From Rhynchopus sp. YZ270_cl-10 (Eukaryota; Euglenozoa; Diplonemea; Diplonemida; Diplonemidae): a stretch of DNA of 64,000 bases. The DNA lies in the NCBI GenBank assembly GCA_964035575.1, contig OZ037877.1, forward strand, positions 124,001 to 188,000, given 5' to 3'. Below the pieces are notes generated by a model that saw only the letters and a program-made list of their open reading frames with translations, was not told the DNA's origin and ran no database searches. Shown here piece after piece: positions 55,101-64,000 of this stretch. The translations under genes and the position numbers were made by a program. Every line of letters begins with the position of its first letter. Positions within the stretch are counted from its first letter, which is position 1.

Positions 55101-56215
55101 GAAGGTGAAGTCCTCAACAGTGTCCAAACCTGTCGCGTTGAAGAAGGTGGGCCGGGCCCTCATCCACAGAGAGTCGTTGCCAATGTTGAAAGACGTCCAG
55201 GTGATGTGCACTTCTTCGTGTTCCTTGCACTGCAGGGTCCAGTACACCAACTCACTTGGCCCGTACTTCATGTGGCTCACATCCCCAGCAGTGTTCAGTG
55301 TTGATGGAAGAGCAGCAGGCACAGCGTCACAGGCCCACGAGAACAGCACCTTCTTGTTCCCATGCGACTTCACACTCGCAGTCATCGACACAGTTGTGTT
55401 TGCTGAAAAGCTTTTTCTCGTCAGTGTCGTGTCCTCACCACTGACACGTGACTCCTCTTTCCCGTCGATGCTGATGATGAACTCGCCACCAAAGTCGTTC
55501 AAGTACTGCACCACAAACGTGCCGTCACAGGAAACAGTCCAGACCGTGTCGGCAATTTGCCCGGGAAGAAGCAAGTCCACGATGCCACTGCTATTGTCAA
55601 GGTTGTGCACACCAGCGTGCAACGCCATGGCTGCCACAAGAACTGAATACATGGTGTGGAGAGTGTGTTGCAAAGGGTGTATGGTTTATCTGGAGTGAGT
55701 GTGGGGTGCAAGCACACAGGCAGTCAACAAGCTCAGAGTGAATCAGTTCTCACTGCGGAGGGACGACGAGGAGCAGGACATAGTTCCTATATAGAAGCAC
55801 AGAAGGTGCATACACCTCGGCATGCAAGCCCACTCCACAAAGCTGTTCCGAGTCAGTTGTGCACTCTCGCATTATTGTGCAACTGTGCAGTAGAGGGTAG
55901 GGGGCACTCTGTATAATCCTGCAGAGAAATCGCTACAAACATTCGACCGTCGGTGCACCGTGCGTGACACAGAAGAGGTTCAGACAGCATCATCAGACAG
56001 TACAAAATATCACATAAAATAGAGAGCAAGTAGTCTGAACCCGAGTTGTGCTCGATTAGCAAAGGGAGGGGAGTTGTTAAAGAGTTGACGGCAGCCCCAA
56101 AAGGTGACCTAAAAACAGTGGGGGGGAAAGGGGTGGCCTTTAGTGTTCTTCCTTGAGTAGCAAAACCAGGCCATGGAACAGGCAGGGGAAGGGACCGAGG
56201 TCTCTTCGCTACCTA
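52111..56215. repeat. 4105-bp tandem unit 1
   Basis: One period of the array: A/B-box-like repeat, 1.2 kb of AT-rich 3' flank (A19 tract near 52317, a TTTTTATCGTTTCAGTGC inverted repeat near 52578-52632), the 729-residue gene and its promoter region. Compared line by line with the next unit I see no difference; the first differences lie before 52110. Confidence 0.9.
53463..55652 (-). CDS. CUB-like repeat surface protein, 729 residues (tandem copy 1)
   Basis: Type I membrane protein from the ATG at 55652 (signal MYSVLVAAMALHAGVHN). Three blocks of about 200 residues, each with two CUB-like halves, then a short Pro/Thr stalk (TAEPPATPTAAPTALPEG), a membrane helix (VGAIVGISVGVGLVAIAAVV) and a tail ending ELPGSYGEQSVV. 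One block is shortened in its second half (MRARPTFF in place of VQRESGVWTTFF). Compared with the 1190-residue member it lacks one block, most of the stalk and the EGF-like region, but the membrane and tail segments are almost the same. Likely surface recognition or adhesion. Confidence 0.85.
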   Translation of the reverse strand: MYSVLVAAMALHAGVHNLDNSSGIVDLLLPGQIADTVWTVSCDGTFVVQYLNDFGGEFIISIDGKEESRVSGEDTTLTRKSFSANTTVSMTASVKSHGNKKVLFSWACDAVPAALPSTLNTAGDVSHMKYGPSELVYWTLQCKEHEEVHITWTSFNIGNDSLWMRARPTFFNATGLDTVEDFTFTSTGSTYVFFKSEAGSVGGDFAFRYECLSNDIALPSSGIVDRLLPAKIADTVWTVSCRGIFVVQYLNDFGGDFIISIDGNENLRVSGEDSRVTKLYFPTHATASMTASVKTGNKKVLFSWACDAMPAALPSTLNTAGDVSHMKYGPNELVYWVLQCKEHEEVNITWTSFDIGNDSLWMVQRESGVWTTFFNATGLDTVEDFTFTSAGSTYVVFTSEAGSDGSNFAFRYECLSNDIVLPSSGIVDRLLPAKIADTVWTVSCDGIFVVQYLNDFGGEFIISIDGNEESRVSGEHTTLTRKSFAAHTTVSMTASMKTGNKKVLFSWACDAVPAALPSTLNTAGDVSHMKYGPNDEEYWEIQCEAAVHITWTSFNIGNDSLRMFERESRVWATFSGLDTVEDFTFTSTGSTYVFFKSEVDSAGGDFAFRYECLSTPAPPTAEPPATPTAAPTALPEGATAGLDTKGPFAEDVASTDSDDGGLSVGAIVGISVGVGLVAIAAVVLVVCYVARKQTTTAPKSPNAPNDHGNGYPSAQAKELPGSYGEQSVV

Positions 56216-59200
56216 GTGGGCCATTCTGACAGGGGAAGTATGGGTGGAAAAGAGATAGGGCAAAACGTCTCTGATATGCAGCCAGTGAGGATCCGTGGGG
56301 TTATCGAACACCCGGATTGTGTTGTTTTGCAGGGGTAAATAATAGTTGTTCCTGCAGGCACCTCCGACTGACCCACGTATGATGCCAGCCATCCGGATGA
56401 AAGCAAAAGAAGGAAGCAACAAAAAAAAAAAAAAAAAAAAGAAAAGAAAAGAAGACAAATGGGTACTGATTGTCGTGAAGTAAAAATGAATTGTTTTTGA
56501 AACATGAACGTATCTGTACACATCTTGCTAAATGTAACAAAACTAATTTCATGTACTTTCCATTCAAAGAAGAGGAGAAAGCACACAAAGGACGCTCAAA
56601 AACGACACAACCCGTCTCTTGTTTTTTGCAGCAAAGGGAGAAGAAAAAAGACGGTCTGTGGCGACTTCCAAGACAACCGTTCATTTTTATCGTTTCAGTG
56701 CAATCAATACATTGATAGCACTGAAACGATAAAAATGAAAAAACAAAATTAAAATAAACATGGCGGCCAAGGCACACAAAGTGCGTGGGTCCAGTTCACC
56801 ACAGTCGTTGAGCTCGCTCGATCCCAAGGAGACTCAACTGCATGGGGAGGACACGTGTGACTCTGTAGTCCCAAAGAAAAGGGGATTCATACATCACAAA
56901 GCATGCCGATAAGAGAAACACGTGACTTCACAAAGGCTTATGTGCCTCACTGGTCACGTGGAACACAAAAAAGGGAAGTTAGAAAATGTAATACCGTGTA
57001 CGGGAAAAAAAATAGACCAGAAAATACATGGGTGGTATATTCCGTTTGCCAGACAACACACCGGCGATAGAGTACAGGTATTTAGTTTCTCGATAAAAAG
57101 GTATTCGCTTTACAAACTTACGTCATTGTGGGAATTCAGCATTCCCAGATGAACGTACGTTCCTCAGGAATACAACATAAAACGAGTTCAAATCTACTGC
57201 TACCAGAAAAGAAGGGGGGGAAAACAAAAACAAAGAAATAGAGCTATCACAACGAAAAAAAGGTTGAAACACGCTGCGAAGAAGTCTCGTGTACCGCGAA
57301 GCATAACTTGGACACAGACGACAAAACCAGTATTGGGTGAATCAGGAATACTGTCCAATGGTATAAAAAAAAAAGTTGAACAGACGAAGGGTGAACAACA
57401 AGAAACACTAAAGCAAGTCTAGTAGGAGCAATACAAAGACAAGGTAGGTGCCACGAATACGACCTGACGTCCTACGGCCAAGTTTGGCAGCAGGTTTGAA
57501 CGGGGCTCTAACTCTTATCACTCATCGGTTTCAGGGACTTTTAACTCTCTTTTCAAAGTTCTTTCCTCTACACAACGCTTTGTTCGCCATAACTCCCCGG
57601 GAGCTCTTTGGCCTGAGCAGAGGGATACCCGTTGCCGTGGTCGTTGGGTGCATTAGGGGATTTAGGTGCTGTGGTCGTTTGCTTCCTTGCCACATAGCAC
57701 ACCACGAGCACCACAGCTGCAATCGCAACAAGACCCACACCGACACTGATACCGACAATGGCACCCACAGAGAGCCCTCCGTCGTCTGAATCAGTTGACG
57801 CAACATCCTCTGCAAACGGTCCCTTTGTGTCAAGACCTGCTGTCGCTCCTTCAGGCAGTGCTGTTGGTGCTGCTGTCGGTGTAGCCGGCGGTTCTGCTGT
57901 GGGAGGCGCAGGTGTGGACAGACACTCGTAACGGAAGGCAAAGTCACCACCAGCACTGTCAACTTCACTTTTGAAAAACACGTAGGTGGATCCTGTCGAA
58001 GTGAAGGTGAAGTCCTCAACAGTGTCCAAACCAGAGAAGGTGGCCCAGACTCTGCTCTCTCTCTCAAACATCCGCAGAGAGTCGTTGCCAATGTTGAAAG
58101 ACGTCCAGGTGATGTGCACAGCAGCTTCGCACTGTATCTCCCAATACTCCTCGTCATTCGGCCCGTACTTCATGTGGCTCACATCCCCAGCAGTGTTCAG
58201 TGTTGATGGAAGAGCAGCAGGCACAGCATCACAGGCCCACGAGAACAGAACCTTCTTGTTCCCAGTCTTCATACTCGCAGTCATCGACACAGTTGTGTGT
58301 GCTGCAAAGCTTTTTCTCGTCAGTGTCGTGTGCTCACCACTGACACGTGACTCCTCATTCCCGTCGATGCTGATGATGAACTCGCCACCAAAGTCGTTCA
58401 AGTACTGCACCACAAAAATGCCGTCACAGGAAACAGTCCAGACGGTGTCAGCGATCTTTGCGGGAAGCAACCTGTCCACGATGCCACTGCTCGGCAGTAC
58501 AATGTCGTTCGACAGACACTCGTAACGGAAGGCAAAGTTACTACCATCACTACCAGCCTCACTGGTGAACACCACGTAGGTGGATCCTGCCGAAGTGAAG
58601 GTGAAGTCCTCAACAGTGTCCAAACCTGTCGCGTTGAAGAAGGTGGTCCAGACTCCGCTCTCTCTCTGCACCATCCACAGAGAGTCGTTGCCAATGTCGA
58701 AAGACGTCCAGGTGATGTTCACTTCTTCGTGTTCCTTGCACTGCAGAACCCAGTACACCAGCTCATTCGGCCCGTACTTCATGTGACTCACATCCCCAGC
58801 AGTGTTCAGTGTTGATGGAAGAGCAGCAGGCATAGCGTCACAGGCCCACGAGAACAGCACCTTCTTGTTCCCAGTCTTCACACTCGCAGTCATCGACGCA
58901 GTTGCGTGTGTTGGAAAGTACAGTTTGGTAACTCTGCTGTCCTCACCACTGACACGTAAGTTCTCATTCCCGTCGATGCTGATGATGAAGTCGCCACCAA
59001 AGTCGTTCAAGTACTGCACCACAAAGATGCCGCGACAAGAAACAGTCCAGACGGTGTCAGCGATCTTTGCGGGAAGCAACCTGTCCACGATGCCACTGCT
59101 CGGCAGTGCAATGTCGTTCGACAGACACTCGTAACGGAAGGCAAAGTCACCACCAACACTGCCAGCCTCACTTTTGAAGAACACGTAGGTGGATCCTGTC

Positions 59201-60320
59201 GAAGTGAAGGTGAAGTCCTCAACAGTGTCCAAACCTGTCGCGTTGAAGAAGGTGGGCCGGGCCCTCATCCACAGAGAGTCGTTGCCAATGTTGAAAGACG
59301 TCCAGGTGATGTGCACTTCTTCGTGTTCCTTGCACTGCAGGGTCCAGTACACCAACTCACTTGGCCCGTACTTCATGTGGCTCACATCCCCAGCAGTGTT
59401 CAGTGTTGATGGAAGAGCAGCAGGCACAGCGTCACAGGCCCACGAGAACAGCACCTTCTTGTTCCCATGCGACTTCACACTCGCAGTCATCGACACAGTT
59501 GTGTTTGCTGAAAAGCTTTTTCTCGTCAGTGTCGTGTCCTCACCACTGACACGTGACTCCTCTTTCCCGTCGATGCTGATGATGAACTCGCCACCAAAGT
59601 CGTTCAAGTACTGCACCACAAACGTGCCGTCACAGGAAACAGTCCAGACCGTGTCGGCAATTTGCCCGGGAAGAAGCAAGTCCACGATGCCACTGCTATT
59701 GTCAAGGTTGTGCACACCAGCGTGCAACGCCATGGCTGCCACAAGAACTGAATACATGGTGTGGAGAGTGTGTTGCAAAGGGTGTATGGTTTATCTGGAG
59801 TGAGTGTGGGGTGCAAGCACACAGGCAGTCAACAAGCTCAGAGTGAATCAGTTCTCACTGCGGAGGGACGACGAGGAGCAGGACATAGTTCCTATATAGA
59901 AGCACAGAAGGTGCATACACCTCGGCATGCAAGCCCACTCCACAAAGCTGTTCCGAGTCAGTTGTGCACTCTCGCATTATTGTGCAACTGTGCAGTAGAG
60001 GGTAGGGGGCACTCTGTATAATCCTGCAGAGAAATCGCTACAAACATTCGACCGTCGGTGCACCGTGCGTGACACAGAAGAGGTTCAGACAGCATCATCA
60101 GACAGTACAAAATATCACATAAAATAGAGAGCAAGTAGTCTGAACCCGAGTTGTGCTCGATTAGCAAAGGGAGGGGAGTTGTTAAAGAGTTGACGGCAGC
60201 CCCAAAAGGTGACCTAAAAACAGTGGGGGGGAAAGGGGTGGCCTTTAGTGTTCTTCCTTGAGTAGCAAAACCAGGCCATGGAACAGGCAGGGGAAGGGAC
60301 CGAGGTCTCTTCGCTACCTA
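56216..60320. repeat. 4105-bp tandem unit 2
   Basis: Same content as unit 1, including homopolymer lengths. The spacer also contains a short frame near 56153-56338 that is part of the A/B-box-like repeat. Confidence 0.92.
57568..59757 (-). CDS. CUB-like repeat surface protein, 729 residues (tandem copy 2)
   Basis: Protein indistinguishable from copy 1 at 53463-55652: same signal peptide, three double CUB-like blocks, stalk, helix and tail. No silent differences were seen either, so the duplication is very recent, strongly homogenised, or an assembly product. Confidence 0.85.
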   Translation of the reverse strand: MYSVLVAAMALHAGVHNLDNSSGIVDLLLPGQIADTVWTVSCDGTFVVQYLNDFGGEFIISIDGKEESRVSGEDTTLTRKSFSANTTVSMTASVKSHGNKKVLFSWACDAVPAALPSTLNTAGDVSHMKYGPSELVYWTLQCKEHEEVHITWTSFNIGNDSLWMRARPTFFNATGLDTVEDFTFTSTGSTYVFFKSEAGSVGGDFAFRYECLSNDIALPSSGIVDRLLPAKIADTVWTVSCRGIFVVQYLNDFGGDFIISIDGNENLRVSGEDSRVTKLYFPTHATASMTASVKTGNKKVLFSWACDAMPAALPSTLNTAGDVSHMKYGPNELVYWVLQCKEHEEVNITWTSFDIGNDSLWMVQRESGVWTTFFNATGLDTVEDFTFTSAGSTYVVFTSEAGSDGSNFAFRYECLSNDIVLPSSGIVDRLLPAKIADTVWTVSCDGIFVVQYLNDFGGEFIISIDGNEESRVSGEHTTLTRKSFAAHTTVSMTASMKTGNKKVLFSWACDAVPAALPSTLNTAGDVSHMKYGPNDEEYWEIQCEAAVHITWTSFNIGNDSLRMFERESRVWATFSGLDTVEDFTFTSTGSTYVFFKSEVDSAGGDFAFRYECLSTPAPPTAEPPATPTAAPTALPEGATAGLDTKGPFAEDVASTDSDDGGLSVGAIVGISVGVGLVAIAAVVLVVCYVARKQTTTAPKSPNAPNDHGNGYPSAQAKELPGSYGEQSVV

Positions 60321-63300
60321 GTGGGCCATTCTGACAGGGGAAGTATGGGTGGAAAAGAGATAGGGCAAAACGTCTCTGATATGCAGCCAGTGAGGATCCG
60401 TGGGGTTATCGAACACCCGGATTGTGTTGTTTTGCAGGGGTAAATAATAGTTGTTCCTGCAGGCACCTCCGACTGACCCACGTATGATGCCAGCCATCCG
60501 GATGAAAGCAAAAGAAGGAAGCAACAAAAAAAAAAAAAAAAAAAAGAAAAGAAAAGAAGACAAATGGGTACTGATTGTCGTGAAGTAAAAATGAATTGTT
60601 TTTGAAACATGAACGTATCTGTACACATCTTGCTAAATGTAACAAAACTAATTTCATGTACTTTCCATTCAAAGAAGAGGAGAAAGCACACAAAGGACGC
60701 TCAAAAACGACACAACCCGTCTCTTGTTTTTTGCAGCAAAGGGAGAAGAAAAAAGACGGTCTGTGGCGACTTCCAAGACAACCGTTCATTTTTATCGTTT
60801 CAGTGCAATCAATACATTGATAGCACTGAAACGATAAAAATGAAAAAACAAAATTAAAATAAACATGGCGGCCAAGGCACACAAAGTGCGTGGGTCCAGT
60901 TCACCACAGTCGTTGAGCTCGCTCGATCCCAAGGAGACTCAACTGCATGGGGAGGACACGTGTGACTCTGTAGTCCCAAAGAAAAGGGGATTCATACATC
61001 ACAAAGCATGCCGATAAGAGAAACACGTGACTTCACAAAGGCTTATGTGCCTCACTGGTCACGTGGAACACAAAAAAGGGAAGTTAGAAAATGTAATACC
61101 GTGTACGGGAAAAAAAATAGACCAGAAAATACATGGGTGGTATATTCCGTTTGCCAGACAACACACCGGCGATAGAGTACAGGTATTTAGTTTCTCGATA
61201 AAAAGGTATTCGCTTTACAAACTTACGTCATTGTGGGAATTCAGCATTCCCAGATGAACGTACGTTCCTCAGGAATACAACATAAAACGAGTTCAAATCT
61301 ACTGCTACCAGAAAAGAAGGGGGGGAAAACAAAAACAAAGAAATAGAGCTATCACAACGAAAAAAAGGTTGAAACACGCTGCGAAGAAGTCTCGTGTACC
61401 GCGAAGCATAACTTGGACACAGACGACAAAACCAGTATTGGGTGAATCAGGAATACTGTCCAATGGTATAAAAAAAAAAGTTGAACAGACGAAGGGTGAA
61501 CAACAAGAAACACTAAAGCAAGTCTAGTAGGAGCAATACAAAGACAAGGTAGGTGCCACGAATACGACCTGACGTCCTACGGCCAAGTTTGGCAGCAGGT
61601 TTGAACGGGGCTCTAACTCTTATCACTCATCGGTTTCAGGGACTTTTAACTCTCTTTTCAAAGTTCTTTCCTCTACACAACGCTTTGTTCGCCATAACTC
61701 CCCGGGAGCTCTTTGGCCTGAGCAGAGGGATACCCGTTGCCGTGGTCGTTGGGTGCATTAGGGGATTTAGGTGCTGTGGTCGTTTGCTTCCTTGCCACAT
61801 AGCACACCACGAGCACCACAGCTGCAATCGCAACAAGACCCACACCGACACTGATACCGACAATGGCACCCACAGAGAGCCCTCCGTCGTCTGAATCAGT
61901 TGACGCAACATCCTCTGCAAACGGTCCCTTTGTGTCAAGACCTGCTGTCGCTCCTTCAGGCAGTGCTGTTGGTGCTGCTGTCGGTGTAGCCGGCGGTTCT
62001 GCTGTGGGAGGCGCAGGTGTGGACAGACACTCGTAACGGAAGGCAAAGTCACCACCAGCACTGTCAACTTCACTTTTGAAAAACACGTAGGTGGATCCTG
62101 TCGAAGTGAAGGTGAAGTCCTCAACAGTGTCCAAACCAGAGAAGGTGGCCCAGACTCTGCTCTCTCTCTCAAACATCCGCAGAGAGTCGTTGCCAATGTT
62201 GAAAGACGTCCAGGTGATGTGCACAGCAGCTTCGCACTGTATCTCCCAATACTCCTCGTCATTCGGCCCGTACTTCATGTGGCTCACATCCCCAGCAGTG
62301 TTCAGTGTTGATGGAAGAGCAGCAGGCACAGCATCACAGGCCCACGAGAACAGAACCTTCTTGTTCCCAGTCTTCATACTCGCAGTCATCGACACAGTTG
62401 TGTGTGCTGCAAAGCTTTTTCTCGTCAGTGTCGTGTGCTCACCACTGACACGTGACTCCTCATTCCCGTCGATGCTGATGATGAACTCGCCACCAAAGTC
62501 GTTCAAGTACTGCACCACAAAAATGCCGTCACAGGAAACAGTCCAGACGGTGTCAGCGATCTTTGCGGGAAGCAACCTGTCCACGATGCCACTGCTCGGC
62601 AGTACAATGTCGTTCGACAGACACTCGTAACGGAAGGCAAAGTTACTACCATCACTACCAGCCTCACTGGTGAACACCACGTAGGTGGATCCTGCCGAAG
62701 TGAAGGTGAAGTCCTCAACAGTGTCCAAACCTGTCGCGTTGAAGAAGGTGGTCCAGACTCCGCTCTCTCTCTGCACCATCCACAGAGAGTCGTTGCCAAT
62801 GTCGAAAGACGTCCAGGTGATGTTCACTTCTTCGTGTTCCTTGCACTGCAGAACCCAGTACACCAGCTCATTCGGCCCGTACTTCATGTGACTCACATCC
62901 CCAGCAGTGTTCAGTGTTGATGGAAGAGCAGCAGGCATAGCGTCACAGGCCCACGAGAACAGCACCTTCTTGTTCCCAGTCTTCACACTCGCAGTCATCG
63001 ACGCAGTTGCGTGTGTTGGAAAGTACAGTTTGGTAACTCTGCTGTCCTCACCACTGACACGTAAGTTCTCATTCCCGTCGATGCTGATGATGAAGTCGCC
63101 ACCAAAGTCGTTCAAGTACTGCACCACAAAGATGCCGCGACAAGAAACAGTCCAGACGGTGTCAGCGATCTTTGCGGGAAGCAACCTGTCCACGATGCCA
63201 CTGCTCGGCAGTGCAATGTCGTTCGACAGACACTCGTAACGGAAGGCAAAGTCACCACCAACACTGCCAGCCTCACTTTTGAAGAACACGTAGGTGGATC

Positions 63301-64000
63301 CTGTCGAAGTGAAGGTGAAGTCCTCAACAGTGTCCAAACCTGTCGCGTTGAAGAAGGTGGGCCGGGCCCTCATCCACAGAGAGTCGTTGCCAATGTTGAA
63401 AGACGTCCAGGTGATGTGCACTTCTTCGTGTTCCTTGCACTGCAGGGTCCAGTACACCAACTCACTTGGCCCGTACTTCATGTGGCTCACATCCCCAGCA
63501 GTGTTCAGTGTTGATGGAAGAGCAGCAGGCACAGCGTCACAGGCCCACGAGAACAGCACCTTCTTGTTCCCATGCGACTTCACACTCGCAGTCATCGACA
63601 CAGTTGTGTTTGCTGAAAAGCTTTTTCTCGTCAGTGTCGTGTCCTCACCACTGACACGTGACTCCTCTTTCCCGTCGATGCTGATGATGAACTCGCCACC
63701 AAAGTCGTTCAAGTACTGCACCACAAACGTGCCGTCACAGGAAACAGTCCAGACCGTGTCGGCAATTTGCCCGGGAAGAAGCAAGTCCACGATGCCACTG
63801 CTATTGTCAAGGTTGTGCACACCAGCGTGCAACGCCATGGCTGCCACAAGAACTGAATACATGGTGTGGAGAGTGTGTTGCAAAGGGTGTATGGTTTATC
63901 TGGAGTGAGTGTGGGGTGCAAGCACACAGGCAGTCAACAAGCTCAGAGTGAATCAGTTCTCACTGCGGAGGGACGACGAGGAGCAGGACATAGTTCCTAT
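60321..64000. repeat. 4105-bp tandem unit 3 (cut by window end)
   Basis: 3680 of 4105 bp are visible and match unit 2. The window ends in the promoter block (ACATAGTTCCTAT), so the array may continue. Confidence 0.9.
61673..63862 (-). CDS. CUB-like repeat surface protein, 729 residues (tandem copy 3)
   Basis: Third copy, indistinguishable from the other two in protein sequence. Its promoter region is cut by the window end, but the coding region is complete from the ATG at 63862 to the stop at 61673. Confidence 0.85.
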   Translation of the reverse strand: MYSVLVAAMALHAGVHNLDNSSGIVDLLLPGQIADTVWTVSCDGTFVVQYLNDFGGEFIISIDGKEESRVSGEDTTLTRKSFSANTTVSMTASVKSHGNKKVLFSWACDAVPAALPSTLNTAGDVSHMKYGPSELVYWTLQCKEHEEVHITWTSFNIGNDSLWMRARPTFFNATGLDTVEDFTFTSTGSTYVFFKSEAGSVGGDFAFRYECLSNDIALPSSGIVDRLLPAKIADTVWTVSCRGIFVVQYLNDFGGDFIISIDGNENLRVSGEDSRVTKLYFPTHATASMTASVKTGNKKVLFSWACDAMPAALPSTLNTAGDVSHMKYGPNELVYWVLQCKEHEEVNITWTSFDIGNDSLWMVQRESGVWTTFFNATGLDTVEDFTFTSAGSTYVVFTSEAGSDGSNFAFRYECLSNDIVLPSSGIVDRLLPAKIADTVWTVSCDGIFVVQYLNDFGGEFIISIDGNEESRVSGEHTTLTRKSFAAHTTVSMTASMKTGNKKVLFSWACDAVPAALPSTLNTAGDVSHMKYGPNDEEYWEIQCEAAVHITWTSFNIGNDSLRMFERESRVWATFSGLDTVEDFTFTSTGSTYVFFKSEVDSAGGDFAFRYECLSTPAPPTAEPPATPTAAPTALPEGATAGLDTKGPFAEDVASTDSDDGGLSVGAIVGISVGVGLVAIAAVVLVVCYVARKQTTTAPKSPNAPNDHGNGYPSAQAKELPGSYGEQSVV

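Noticed and set aside
53463-55673. Start of the 729-residue protein seven codons further upstream
   Set aside because: That codon is TTG; the ATG at 55652 begins a clear signal peptide and is conserved in all four genes.

Overview
The window is nuclear DNA from a flagellated, secretion-competent protist. Supporting evidence: two recognisable genes with short GT-AG introns (RabGGTase beta, glutaredoxin), a large axonemal central-pair protein (SPAG17/PF6-like), a two-pass receptor with a nucleotidyl-cyclase-type domain, signal-peptide/type I membrane proteins, and GC-rich exons set in AT-rich, microsatellite-rich spacer. Every protein gene I can support lies on the minus strand over the full 64 kb, and most starts follow a polypyrimidine tract plus AG. 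That arrangement resembles euglenozoan directional gene arrays with spliced-leader trans-splicing. Together with cis introns, a diplonemid- or euglenid-like flagellate is a reasonable guess, but it is an inference and I see no diagnostic sequence.

Layout. 1-2.7 kb: partial RabGGTase beta gene and an unrecognised 307-residue gene. 4-21.3 kb: a duplicated gene pair (a large ankyrin-repeat protein plus an 853/855-residue protein with a ubiquitin-like N terminus and nuclear signal), separated by spacer holding a CAG tract, a remnant of an AA10 chitin/cellulose oxygenase, a third truncated copy of the pair's promoter-proximal region and an inverted-repeat element; an unrecognised 507-residue gene follows. 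22.4-22.8 kb: glutaredoxin. 23.1-33.4 kb: about 10 kb without a convincing gene, packed with a minisatellite, two 8-bp microsatellites, foldbacks and dispersed repeats, among them a hairpin family with varying stems and a constant CTCTYGT loop. 33.4-46.1 kb: a small acidic protein, the SPAG17 orthologue (four exons reconstructed here, about 2035 residues) and the cyclase-like receptor. 46.3-64 kb: a four-member tandem array of surface-protein genes built from CUB-like repeats. The first member is diverged (1190 residues); the next three (729 residues each) lie in 4105-bp units that look identical and run off the window end.

How the parts relate. SPAG17 belongs to motility and the cyclase-like receptor to environmental sensing. 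The CUB-like family looks like an expanding set of adhesion or recognition receptors. The ankyrin and ubiquitin-like genes move as a linked pair whose ankyrin arrays change length (8 versus 4 three-repeat blocks) while the partner stays nearly constant. The tandem arrays give natural empty-site comparisons; one proves insertion of a 101-bp TA-flanked MITE.
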